This document shows, in pieces, positions 18,724 through 27,361 of a DNA stretch of 64,000 bases. The DNA lies in NCBI GenBank assembly GCA_007694905.1, contig REEU01000157.1:41754-105753 (forward strand). The letters run 5' to 3'. The stretch is from Gammaproteobacteria bacterium. Its GTDB lineage: Bacteria; Pseudomonadota; Gammaproteobacteria; Pseudomonadales; Azotimanducaceae. The stretch's first letter is position 1. Each line of letters opens with the position of its first letter. The notes under the pieces are model-generated. The model did no database searches, was not told the DNA's origin, and saw only the letters and a program-made list of their open reading frames with translations. The position numbers were made by a program, and so were the translations under genes.

Positions 18724-20034
18724 TCAGCCATTGGGGCGCTCGCCGTCCTCGCGGGCAGGCCCGGTGTCCGCGGCGGGTGCCGGGTTCTGCTGCGGCTCTG
18801 GAACTGCTTCGGCATCCATGCGCGGATCCATCTCCAGGGCTGCTGGCGTGGTGAAGCTTATGGGCAGGAAGGGCACCGTCTCGTCCACCACCGGCAGGTA
18901 ATGCGTTCGCCGTCGCCGCGCCACCGCGAGCGCGAGCAGCAGAAGGACCACTCCGGCGAAAAGGAACAGTCCCCCGGCCCCGAGCCAGGCCATGGCCAAC
19001 GAGCCCAACGGCGCTCCGATCGCGGAAGCCAGGCCGAAAGTCAGCAGGATGCTGGTGCCGACCATCACGAAGTCCTCAGGCTTGGCGCGGTCGTTCGCGT
19101 GCGCAAGGCAGATGGCGTAAAGCGTCATCGTGGTGCCACCCCAGAAGAAGCCCAGACCGATCCGCAGTTCATCAGACAGTGCATGCGTGAGGCCGAGGGC
19201 CATGGAGAGCCCAGCGCCGCATACGGCGATGCCGAGCACGACCAGTCTGCGATCGAAGTGGTCCGAAAGTCGTCCCAGCGGAAACTGCATGGCCGCTCCG
19301 CCGAGTACGGTGGCACTCATGAAGAAGGTGAGCTGGGCGGTGTCCATGCCCACCGCGCGAGCGTACACCGGGCCAAGGCTCCAGAAAGCACCGGTGGCGA
19401 GACCAGCAGCGAATGCGCCACCCATGCCGACCCTGGACAGGCGCCAGACCTTGAGCGGTTTCACCTTGGCCCGCAGCAGGGGAGCGGGTGCCAGCGCCGT
19501 GGTCATGGAGACGGGGATGATGGCCAGGGACAGTAGAATCGCGGCAACAGCGAACAGGGTGCTGGCGTCCGGGCTGGCCAGATTCACCAGCTGCTGCCCG
19601 ACGACGATCATGGAAAGGTTGATGATGGTGTATATCGACAGCACGGTACCGCGGGTTTCCCGGGTCGAACGCTCGTTCAGCCAGCTCTCGATGATCATGT
19701 AGAGACCCGAGATGCAGGCGCCCGAGACGAACCGGAGCAGCACCCAGAACCAGAAGTTCGGCAGCAGATCGAACAGCAGCACCAGGGCGGAGAAACCGCT
19801 GCTCAGGACGGCGAAGCTGCGGATATGCCCAGCGCGTTGGACCACATGGGGCGTGAGCAGACAGCCGGCGACGAATCCCAGGAAGTAGGCCGAGCCGGTC
19901 AGGCCGATCTGAGCGTCGGTGAAACCCTCGATGGCGCCGCGTAACGGCACCAGCGTGAGCTGCAAGCCGTGCCCCGTCAGCAGCAGGGCATCGGAAATGA
20001 GCAACGCAGCAATAGGCAGCAGCAGACGGCGCAT
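18724..20034 (-). CDS. MFS transporter, YcaD type
   Basis: A 436-residue polytopic protein with about twelve hydrophobic segments. It carries the MFS loop-type segment VVQRAGHIRSFAVLSSG after helix 2 and LGRLSDHFDRRLVVLG at the second half-repeat. Segments such as RFVSGACISGLYMIIESWLNERS match the YcaD-like branch. Substrate is not assigned for this branch. The C-terminal ~50 residues are a hydrophilic, proline-rich cytoplasmic tail. It lies 9 bases downstream of tamB on the same strand, so it may be the last gene of the tamA-tamB transcript, without an obvious functional link. Confidence 0.9.
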   Translation of the reverse strand: MRRLLLPIAALLISDALLLTGHGLQLTLVPLRGAIEGFTDAQIGLTGSAYFLGFVAGCLLTPHVVQRAGHIRSFAVLSSGFSALVLLFDLLPNFWFWVLLRFVSGACISGLYMIIESWLNERSTRETRGTVLSIYTIINLSMIVVGQQLVNLASPDASTLFAVAAILLSLAIIPVSMTTALAPAPLLRAKVKPLKVWRLSRVGMGGAFAAGLATGAFWSLGPVYARAVGMDTAQLTFFMSATVLGGAAMQFPLGRLSDHFDRRLVVLGIAVCGAGLSMALGLTHALSDELRIGLGFFWGGTTMTLYAICLAHANDRAKPEDFVMVGTSILLTFGLASAIGAPLGSLAMAWLGAGGLFLFAGVVLLLLALAVARRRRTHYLPVVDETVPFLPISFTTPAALEMDPRMDAEAVPEPQQNPAPAADTGPAREDGERPNG

Positions 20035-20043
20035 CGCAGAAGC

Positions 20044-23000
20044 TCAGGGGAACTCGCGGCGGAAGATGAGGTCGATGGCCTGGGTCGTGCCGGCCTCCGT
20101 CTGCACCGAAAGCCAGTTGGTCACACGGTATTCGATCTGCAGCCCGCCCAGGCGCGAATGCAGACCATAGGTGTAGCGGACGTAAATGTCATCCGTGAGC
20201 TGCGTGCCGATGATGATGGCGCCGGCATCCTCGTCCATGGGGCTATCCACCGCAAGTTCGTCGATGCCCAGGCGGTTGACTAACTGGCCCACCGCGGGAA
20301 CGGCGCGACCGATGCCGAAGGCGAGGGCGGCATCGCTTACGTTCGCCATGTCCGTGGAGCTGGCCTCACCCGGCATGCGGCCAGTGATGAGCATGGTCAG
20401 GGTGTCCACTTCCGTCTGAGCAGGGTTCGCGAACAACTGTGTTTCGAGGTTGTCGAGGAAACCGCTGACCCTGACGCCGGCCTCGGCGCTGTTGACGGGC
20501 CGGACCGCAACGACGTCCACCGCGGGATTATCCAAGGGACCCTCGAAGTTCAGGCGACCGGTACGCAGCTCGAGTGTCTGCCCGTAGATGGTGAATACGC
20601 CCTCCCGAGACTCGAGCCGGCCGCGGGCCGCAAGTGGAACGCCAGGGCTCTCAGTCATCTGCAGCCGGCCGGTCAGTCGCGTTTGGAGGCCGGCGGCGGC
20701 GAGGTGGACGCTGTCGCCGAGGATCAGCGTCACGTCCAGATACAAGTCTCTGCGTAGCTCGCGTGTCGGATCGTCGGTGGAACGGTGGATCACGACGTCC
20801 TGGGAGAGGGTATCGCCGCCGCCCTGGGGTAACTCCCGAATTCGGGCACGGGCTTCCGGAACGGTGGCGCTGCCCTGAAGGCGAATGCTCTCGCGGTCCA
20901 GCGCGAAGCGGAAGTCAGGGCTCACGGTCAGGTTCAGGTCCGGCAACGCAGCAATGGGTACGGCATCTCCGAACAGCCGTCCCGATGCGACCACGCCTTC
21001 CACCAGATTCCAGTCGGCGCTGGCGTCGAGTTCGAGGACCTGACTGCCAGCATAGAGGCGGCCTGTGAGCACGGCCGCCTCGCCTGGTGTCGCGCTCAGC
21101 GTGATCGTTACCGGGTTCAGGTCCAGAGCGAGAGCGGGCACTTCCGCTTGCCCGAGCAGGTCGATGCGTCCCGAAAGCCTGGGGGCACCCGCCGACCCCT
21201 CGGCCTGCAGGCGGCCCGATACCGTACCCGCCACCTTGGAGATCCCTGGGAGCAGGACTGCAAACGGACCTAGATCGGCGACGTCCAAATCCAGCGTCAA
21301 CGCCAGGGGCGCGGTGTCGATGGAGGATCTGGGGTCGTCCTCATGCGCAGCCGGGTCCAGTTGCAGATAGGCCTCCATCGCCACCCGCCCGGCCAGGGTG
21401 GCAAGGGCCTCCAAATCGGCGCGTATGTCGGGACCGTCTCGACTGAGGGCAATGCGCAGTACCTCGATTTCGTCGCTGAAGATCTCATCCAGATCTTGCG
21501 GGTCCTTGACCCGGATCGCGATGCCTGGCCCTGTGATTTCCGCCGCAAGGTTCTGGCCCCGGACGCGTACCTGCGCCCCGATGGCACCGTTGGCCTCGAA
21601 CCACTCAGGGAGGAATGGCTTGAACTGCGTGAGATCCACATCGCGCAGCGTGGCGTCGAGTTCGGGGCCGGTGTCGAGCATGCGCCCGGCGGCCAGGCAC
21701 AGCCGGGAGGGGAGGTCAGCGACCGACCTCGGTCCGATCAGGCAGGCGGAGGACCAGGTCAGCAGCGCTTCGTCCTCTGCGCCACGGCGCAGGTCCAGCG
21801 GCGATTCGAGCTGCCAGACTCCGGCCTGGGGCTGCTCGATGTTCAGTGCGGTGAGCCGGAGTGGATCCAGCGCGATGACATCACCCGAGACGGACAGATT
21901 CGCGGTCAACTCCGCAGATGGCATGTCGAGCGTGATGGCGCTCTCGAGTAACGGCCAGATGCCGCTGATGTCCGCTGTCATATGCGCCACCTGGTCTCCG
22001 CTGCGGATGTCCCGTGCCCGCAGCCTGAGCGCCGTGCGCTGGTTCGGATCGAGGCTCAGGCTTCCTGCGACAGTGATCTCGCTCGCAGCGATGTCCCCCT
22101 GGCTGAGTCCGCTGGCCGTCAGGTCCAGTTCCAGATGGGGAACCTCGGGTGTTCCTCGGGCCTGGACGGTCCCACGAACCGCGCCGGCCAGACCTGGCCA
22201 GAGCTGGCCGATGTCCTGAAGGACTGCCGTCAGATCGATGTCGATGACATCGCTGACCCGACCGCTGCCATCGATGCGGTTGTCGCCGACTTCGAATTCC
22301 AGCCGCTGGAGTACGACGTCGAGGGCGTCATCGGGCCAGGACGCCGAGGCAACGCTGCGCACTCGTGCCGATGCATCGCCCCAGATCCCGTCTACCGCCA
22401 GGTGGCGCACTTCGATCCTGCGCTCCGAAGCGGTGGTGCCGAGAAGCCCGTCTACTGTCGTTGCGAAATCCAGGCGGGTCGGGAACTCCGGTAGCCACGG
22501 AGACAGGTCCAGATCCTGTCCTTCTAGGTCCGCGGCGAACGCGAACGGCGCGGCAAGCTTCATCGTGCCCGTAAGCGTCAGCTCGTTGTCGTCCAGTGAG
22601 AGGTGAGCGCGACGCAGTTCGACGCGATCCTCATGCAGATGGCCGTTAGCCTGCAGGCGTGGCCGGAGTGCCTCCCAGCCCGTGTCCAGGGCCAGGCGCC
22701 ATTCAAGATCGCTCGCACCGCCCGACGCCTCCAGATCGAGACGGTAAAGCGCCAGATCGGGCGGCAGGGCATCCCACTGCAGATGGCGGATATCGGCGCG
22801 CACCAGGCCCTGTTCGGTGTCCAGGTTCCACTCCATCAGGATGTTGCCGACGATGTTTCCGAGCAGTCGGGCCTGACCCTGCACCCGCTCGCTATCACCC
22901 GCGAGGAGCATGCGTGTTTCCACCGTGGGCAGGGCGCCCTCCGGGTCCTGGCGCGTGATGTCCAGCAGGGCCGTGAATGCATGGCCGGAGGCTAGGCTGA

Positions 23001-23550
23001 GGCGCGCATCCCCGAGGACGCTGAGTCCCTGGGCCGGCCATTGCAGACGGATCCGGTCCAGATCCAGAACCTTGTCCAGCCCCCGCAGTCGCAGGCTCAG
23101 ATCCAGATCCTCCACCAGGACGTTGTCGTCCTGGCTGAGCCGGAAGCGGCGCACCACCACGTTGTCCAGCGCGACCGAAAGCGGCAGGCGGATATCGCCC
23201 GCTGCCGCGTCCGGGTCCCTCTCCGGCATGTCGGCGGGCAGCCGGACGTCCAAGTCCTCGATGAGCAGCGCACGCAGTCCCACCTGACCGAACAGGATCC
23301 GTTCCAGGGCCGGGCGCACGTTGAGCCGGCCCATTCGAATCGTGATGTCCGCGACGTCGATTTCCAGGCCTTCAATGGTCAGGTCAGTCAGCAGGCGGCC
23401 GTCGATGCGATCGATGCTCCAGGACTCCGTGGCGGCGTCGAGTCCGAGGGCGATGACCCGATCGCGCAGCCAGTCAGTCTGTACGATCACGCCGATGGCG
23501 ATGACCAGGGCGCCCAGGAACAGGCTCGTCCACAGCAAAAAGCGGCTCAC
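20044..23550 (-). CDS. tamB: Translocation and assembly module subunit TamB
   Basis: An 1168-residue protein with an N-terminal inner-membrane anchor (residues 4-24, LLWTSLFLGALVIAIGVIV), a very long beta-rich periplasmic body, and the conserved DUF490 C-terminus (YVRYTYGLHSRLGGLQIEYR...LIFRREFP). E. coli TamB is about 1260 residues. As an AsmA-like bridge between the inner membrane and TamA, TamB is implicated in outer-membrane protein assembly and phospholipid transport. Its start overlaps the tamA stop (ATGA, 23547-23550), so the two are translationally coupled. Confidence 0.95.
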   Translation of the reverse strand: MSRFLLWTSLFLGALVIAIGVIVQTDWLRDRVIALGLDAATESWSIDRIDGRLLTDLTIEGLEIDVADITIRMGRLNVRPALERILFGQVGLRALLIEDLDVRLPADMPERDPDAAAGDIRLPLSVALDNVVVRRFRLSQDDNVLVEDLDLSLRLRGLDKVLDLDRIRLQWPAQGLSVLGDARLSLASGHAFTALLDITRQDPEGALPTVETRMLLAGDSERVQGQARLLGNIVGNILMEWNLDTEQGLVRADIRHLQWDALPPDLALYRLDLEASGGASDLEWRLALDTGWEALRPRLQANGHLHEDRVELRRAHLSLDDNELTLTGTMKLAAPFAFAADLEGQDLDLSPWLPEFPTRLDFATTVDGLLGTTASERRIEVRHLAVDGIWGDASARVRSVASASWPDDALDVVLQRLEFEVGDNRIDGSGRVSDVIDIDLTAVLQDIGQLWPGLAGAVRGTVQARGTPEVPHLELDLTASGLSQGDIAASEITVAGSLSLDPNQRTALRLRARDIRSGDQVAHMTADISGIWPLLESAITLDMPSAELTANLSVSGDVIALDPLRLTALNIEQPQAGVWQLESPLDLRRGAEDEALLTWSSACLIGPRSVADLPSRLCLAAGRMLDTGPELDATLRDVDLTQFKPFLPEWFEANGAIGAQVRVRGQNLAAEITGPGIAIRVKDPQDLDEIFSDEIEVLRIALSRDGPDIRADLEALATLAGRVAMEAYLQLDPAAHEDDPRSSIDTAPLALTLDLDVADLGPFAVLLPGISKVAGTVSGRLQAEGSAGAPRLSGRIDLLGQAEVPALALDLNPVTITLSATPGEAAVLTGRLYAGSQVLELDASADWNLVEGVVASGRLFGDAVPIAALPDLNLTVSPDFRFALDRESIRLQGSATVPEARARIRELPQGGGDTLSQDVVIHRSTDDPTRELRRDLYLDVTLILGDSVHLAAAGLQTRLTGRLQMTESPGVPLAARGRLESREGVFTIYGQTLELRTGRLNFEGPLDNPAVDVVAVRPVNSAEAGVRVSGFLDNLETQLFANPAQTEVDTLTMLITGRMPGEASSTDMANVSDAALAFGIGRAVPAVGQLVNRLGIDELAVDSPMDEDAGAIIIGTQLTDDIYVRYTYGLHSRLGGLQIEYRVTNWLSVQTEAGTTQAIDLIFRREFP

Positions 23551-25301
23551 TGGAAGGTGCTCCCCACTCCGATGTGGAGACGTACGCTGGTGCCGCTGTC
23601 ATCCAACGGATGCGCCAGATCGATACGGATGGGGCCGACCGGAGACAGCCAGCGGAGACCCAATCCGACACCCGATGAATAGGGATCGGAGACCGTGTTG
23701 AATGCACCGCCGGCATCCGCAAACACTGCCAGTGACCAGCTTTCCGAAACCATGCGCTCGAATTCGATGCCGGCCACCGCCAGATGGCGGCCACCACGGA
23801 CGTCGCCTTCGGCATCGGTGGGGCCGAGTGCATCCAGCTTGTACCCTCGGATGGAGCGGTCGCCGCCGGCGAAGTAGCGGACGGATGTGGGCAGTTCGGC
23901 CAGGGACTTCGCTGCCGTGGCTCCCATTTCCAGTCGGCCAAGAACCCGCGCGCGATCGCCCAGTGGCATCGCGATCGAAGCGCGCCCGTAGAGCTGAAGG
24001 AAGGTGGTGCTGGACAGCGGTACCGCTGCACCGCGTATCTGGCCATCCAGCCGCCAACCGATTTCCAGCGGCCGGGTCTGGGTCTGCCGGGTCTTGCTGA
24101 GCCCCAAACCAGGCATCAGCAGGATGGCGACATCGTCGTCGCTGGCGACGTCGAAATCCTCCCGTTGCAGGTTCAGTGATTCCGTGAGGCGGGTGTCCCA
24201 GGGGCCGCCGCGAATACGCCGTACGCCGATGGCCTGGGTGAAGCTTTCCGCCGTATCGGTGTCTTCACGGTTCACCGTCGCGTCCACCACCAGCCAAGCA
24301 TCATCGCCGCGCAAAGGCATGCGGTAGTCGGAGCTGATTTCTTGCAGCACTGGAGAGAGATTGATGCGCACGCCACCCTGGTGGCCACGCCGATTGAGGT
24401 AGCGGTTCTCGTAGGCGCTCTTGATGCGCGGTCCGAAGTCGGTGACAAAGCCGACGCCGCCGCTGATTTCGTGCCGCGGACGCAGGCCGAGAGTCACGTC
24501 TACGTCGACGATGCCGTCGCTGCGGGCCTCGAGTTGAGGACTGACCTCGACGCCTTCGAAGTAGCCGGCCTGGAGCAGCCGACGTCGCAGCCGCTCGATA
24601 TCGGCGGTGGTATAAGGGGTGCCGGGGGCCCAGAGCCGGAAGCGTTCCAGCATGCTGTCGCTGAGCATGTTCGGATCCACTTCAATCAGGGTGTCCCCGA
24701 AGCGGTACCGTACACCGGTGGCGAACGTCAGCGTCACGTCTGCCGCCAGTTCCTCGGGATAGACATCGATGCGGGCGATGGTGAAGCGGCTGTCGAAATA
24801 GCCCCGTTCCAAGGCGACGCGGCGTAGACCACGTTTGAGAGCTTCGTAGCCGTCCTCACGGAAAGGGCGGCCTACGCGTGGAGAGAGGTTCTCCAAGACC
24901 GTCTCGAAGGCCGGGTCATCCTGTGCCTCGCCCAGGATTTCGAGTTGAAACCCGCGCAGCACGGTCTGCTCGCCGGGTTCCACAACGATGTGCACGTGCC
25001 AGCAATCTTCGTCTCGATCTAGGGTGACGTCCAGGTCTGGGCCGTAGTAGCTGCGCGCGCGCAGCGCACGGCGGATCTCGTTTTCGAGATCCCGCGCCCA
25101 GGTGCGTACAACCCAGCGCGGGCTATCGCAGCGGATGCCTTCTGCCGGAGCCCGCGCGGTGACCTGACGAATCAGGTCGCTGCCCAGGCCTTCGATCCGG
25201 GGCACAGGGGTGGCGAGAGCTGGGATGGCAGCAAGCAGGGCCAGGGTGAGGACAAGTCTTGGGGAACGCATACCGCAAGTTAGGAGTGATCGGGACCGCA
25301 T
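23547..25301 (-). CDS. tamA: Translocation and assembly module protein TamA
   Basis: An Omp85-family outer-membrane protein of about 584 residues. Candidate starts are ATG 25301 (used here), TTG 25310 and ATG 25271; all precede the signal peptide MRSPRLVLTLALLAAIPALA. Three POTRA repeats occupy roughly residues 35-270 (for example GYFDSRFTIARIDVYPEELAADVTL). A 16-stranded barrel follows, with the Omp85 motif region RYFAGGDRSIRGYKLDALGP and GLGLRWLSPVGPIRIDLAHPL. It pairs with TamB, encoded immediately downstream with a four-base overlap. No Shine-Dalgarno sequence decides the start. Confidence 0.95.
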   Translation of the reverse strand: MRSRSLLTCGMRSPRLVLTLALLAAIPALATPVPRIEGLGSDLIRQVTARAPAEGIRCDSPRWVVRTWARDLENEIRRALRARSYYGPDLDVTLDRDEDCWHVHIVVEPGEQTVLRGFQLEILGEAQDDPAFETVLENLSPRVGRPFREDGYEALKRGLRRVALERGYFDSRFTIARIDVYPEELAADVTLTFATGVRYRFGDTLIEVDPNMLSDSMLERFRLWAPGTPYTTADIERLRRRLLQAGYFEGVEVSPQLEARSDGIVDVDVTLGLRPRHEISGGVGFVTDFGPRIKSAYENRYLNRRGHQGGVRINLSPVLQEISSDYRMPLRGDDAWLVVDATVNREDTDTAESFTQAIGVRRIRGGPWDTRLTESLNLQREDFDVASDDDVAILLMPGLGLSKTRQTQTRPLEIGWRLDGQIRGAAVPLSSTTFLQLYGRASIAMPLGDRARVLGRLEMGATAAKSLAELPTSVRYFAGGDRSIRGYKLDALGPTDAEGDVRGGRHLAVAGIEFERMVSESWSLAVFADAGGAFNTVSDPYSSGVGLGLRWLSPVGPIRIDLAHPLDDSGTSVRLHIGVGSTFQ

Positions 25302-25354
25302 ATAGTTCAAAGCGATCAGATTCGAGACGCGAATCGGGCGACGAGAATAGCAGA

Positions 25355-26389
25355 TCAGCCCACCATGAGTTCGAACATCCTTTCGCTGAACCAGTACATC
25401 CCCAACGTTCCGGCGCCGGCCAGGGCGCCGAGGCGCGCCGGGCGTTCCCAGGCCAGCAGCCGGGCACCCATGAGCAGAAACAGCGCCAGCGCCACGAACA
25501 GCAGTTGACCGATCTCCACGCCGATGTTGAAGGTGACCAAGCCCATGATGCGCTCGCCTGACGAGACCCCAAGACCTTCAAGTTCGCTCGCGAAGCCCAA
25601 TCCATGGAGAAGACCGAAGCCGGTGACGATGGCGGGATAGCGCAGGCCGTTCCAGGTCGTCGGTCGCTGGTCAGATGGTTGCAGCACTGCTTCCCTGGCC
25701 ATAAAGGCCACCGACAGTGCGATGATGGCCTCGACGGGGCGCATGGGCAGGCTCAGATAGCCAAGGTAGGCCAATGCAAGGGACGCCGAGTGGCCCACCG
25801 TGAAGGCTGTCACCAGAATCAGCAGCGCACGTCCGCCCACCAGCAGACACAGGCACAGCACGAACGCGAGGTGGTCCCAACCCTCCAGAATGTGGAACAT
25901 GCCCAGCGCCACATAGTTGGCGGCCACGTCGGCCAATGGCCGGGGCCGGGCCTCCACCGCTCCGATGGGTAACTCGACGCCGCCTCGCCTGCCTGCCAGG
26001 ATGCGGATCAGTGGCTCATCGCTGGGCGTCAGGTGGCTGGTCAGCACCGCGCCATCCTGGCCCCACGGTGTCTGCAGCGTGGCTTCCGGATCGAGGTCGC
26101 GGTTGCAGGTGAATGCGAACTCGATCCGCGTCCGGCCGCCATGGAACCCTTCCCCACGTTCGGACACGGCGCAGTCAGCGGGCCAGATCAGGCGTTCGGG
26201 CCCGACGCTGCGCGCAGCATCCGGAAGCAGTACGAGCAGCCGGTAGTGGCGACCGGGCCCTTCAGCTTGGCCGTCGCGGCCAAGCTCAAAGCGCGCGAGG
26301 CTGAGTTCGTGCGCGGCACTCGGGAGGGCAACCGTGAGCAGCAGCAAAGCGGCGATGCCGCGGCGGCAGTCAGCGTTCACGGATCGCAT
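25355..26389 (-). CDS. HupE/UreJ_2 family membrane protein
   Basis: A 344-residue protein starting at ATG 26389 (GTG 26380 is possible); longer in-frame extensions lie inside the upstream isomerase gene. A signal peptide (GIAALLLLTVALPSAAHE) leads into a ~150-residue extracytoplasmic beta-rich domain. Six to seven membrane helices follow, with the HupE/UreJ landmarks MFHILEGWDHLAFVLCLCL, TVGHSASLALAYLGYL and GFGLLHGLGFASELEGLG, rich in His residues within helices. HupE/UreJ relatives are nickel/cobalt permease-like, but this two-domain subfamily has no proven substrate. It overlaps the end of the parvulin gene by 20 bases, so the two are likely co-translated. Confidence 0.85.
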   Translation of the reverse strand: MRSVNADCRRGIAALLLLTVALPSAAHELSLARFELGRDGQAEGPGRHYRLLVLLPDAARSVGPERLIWPADCAVSERGEGFHGGRTRIEFAFTCNRDLDPEATLQTPWGQDGAVLTSHLTPSDEPLIRILAGRRGGVELPIGAVEARPRPLADVAANYVALGMFHILEGWDHLAFVLCLCLLVGGRALLILVTAFTVGHSASLALAYLGYLSLPMRPVEAIIALSVAFMAREAVLQPSDQRPTTWNGLRYPAIVTGFGLLHGLGFASELEGLGVSSGERIMGLVTFNIGVEIGQLLFVALALFLLMGARLLAWERPARLGALAGAGTLGMYWFSERMFELMVG

Positions 26390-27161
26390 AGCCGTCCCGT
26401 AAGCCGTCGAGGCGCCGCGCGATACTGGCCCTGCGCTGGGCGTTAGACCAGTCCTCGCGCACTTGGTCGCTGATCTCGGCGAAGCGCAGTGGCCTGCGCG
26501 GCACCATCTCGTCGAGGCGCAGGAAGTGATAGCCCCGTGGGGACGCGATCGGACCACGCCATTCGCCGGGCTGCATGGCCTCCAGCGTGGCCAGGGCTTC
26601 GGGCCCAAGGACGTTGGCCAGCACGCTGGCGTGATAGTCGACGATCTCCGCGCCGAGCCAGAAACCCGGATCGCCGTCGATCTCGGCCCCGTTGCGCAGC
26701 GCCTTGAGGATCGTCTCAGGTTCACCTGGGCGCTGGCGGAAGAAGATGTTGCGCAACGTGTAGCGAGGCTCGCTGGTGTAGCGTTCGAGGTTGTCGGCGT
26801 AATGCGCCACGACGGCTTCGTCGCTGGGCTCTGCGGGCTCGTCGGCCAGCAGAAAGCGCATTTTCTCGATCATCATCATGCGCACTCGGGCATCGTTCAG
26901 GTGCAGGCTCCGCGCCAGCGCTTCCCGGAACATGATCTCATCTGCGACATAGCGGTTGGTGAGCTCGTCGATGTCTTCGGCACTGGGTGGCCGGCCGTGC
27001 AGCAACGTGAAATCGTCCGCAAGATTCGCGCGCAAGCTGTCGCTCAGAACGATCACCTCACGTTCGTCTGTGAGGGCGGCAAACAGCAGGAAGCAGCCGG
27101 CACCGAGCAGACAGAACACGAACAGCGGATCGCGCACGATACGGGTCAGGCGGACGTGCAT
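26370..27161 (-). CDS. Membrane-anchored parvulin-type peptidyl-prolyl isomerase
   Basis: A 263-residue protein. ATG 27161 is used because GAGGTG lies about 8 bases upstream and one membrane helix (PLFVFCLLGAGCFLLFAAL) follows directly. Residues 60-120 form a SurA/PpiC-like helical chaperone region (ELTNRYVADEIMFREALA). The C-terminal parvulin-like domain includes EPRYTLRNIFFRQ, GDPGFWLGAEI and ASPRGYHFLRLDEM. It should fold proteins in the periplasm while tethered to the inner membrane. It overlaps the HupE/UreJ-like gene, suggesting it helps that protein's exported domain mature. The isomerase domain looks short and divergent, so activity is not certain. Confidence 0.85.
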   Translation of the reverse strand: MHVRLTRIVRDPLFVFCLLGAGCFLLFAALTDEREVIVLSDSLRANLADDFTLLHGRPPSAEDIDELTNRYVADEIMFREALARSLHLNDARVRMMMIEKMRFLLADEPAEPSDEAVVAHYADNLERYTSEPRYTLRNIFFRQRPGEPETILKALRNGAEIDGDPGFWLGAEIVDYHASVLANVLGPEALATLEAMQPGEWRGPIASPRGYHFLRLDEMVPRRPLRFAEISDQVREDWSNAQRRASIARRLDGLRDGYAIRER

Positions 27162-27361
27162 GGCACCTCGCTGGTGCGAAGGACGATCGAATGGGTGAAT
27201 AGCAGGCACCATTGCAAAGCAAGATCGACGCCATCCTCTGGCGGAGTCGCGCCCGAAGCTGCCTCTCTGCGGGGCAGCGGTGCGAGGCGTGGGCCGCCGA
27301 CGCAGGGCGGGCGCGCGGGCCCGGGGCATGCAACACCTCCGCGCGCCATGATGGTGCGTCG

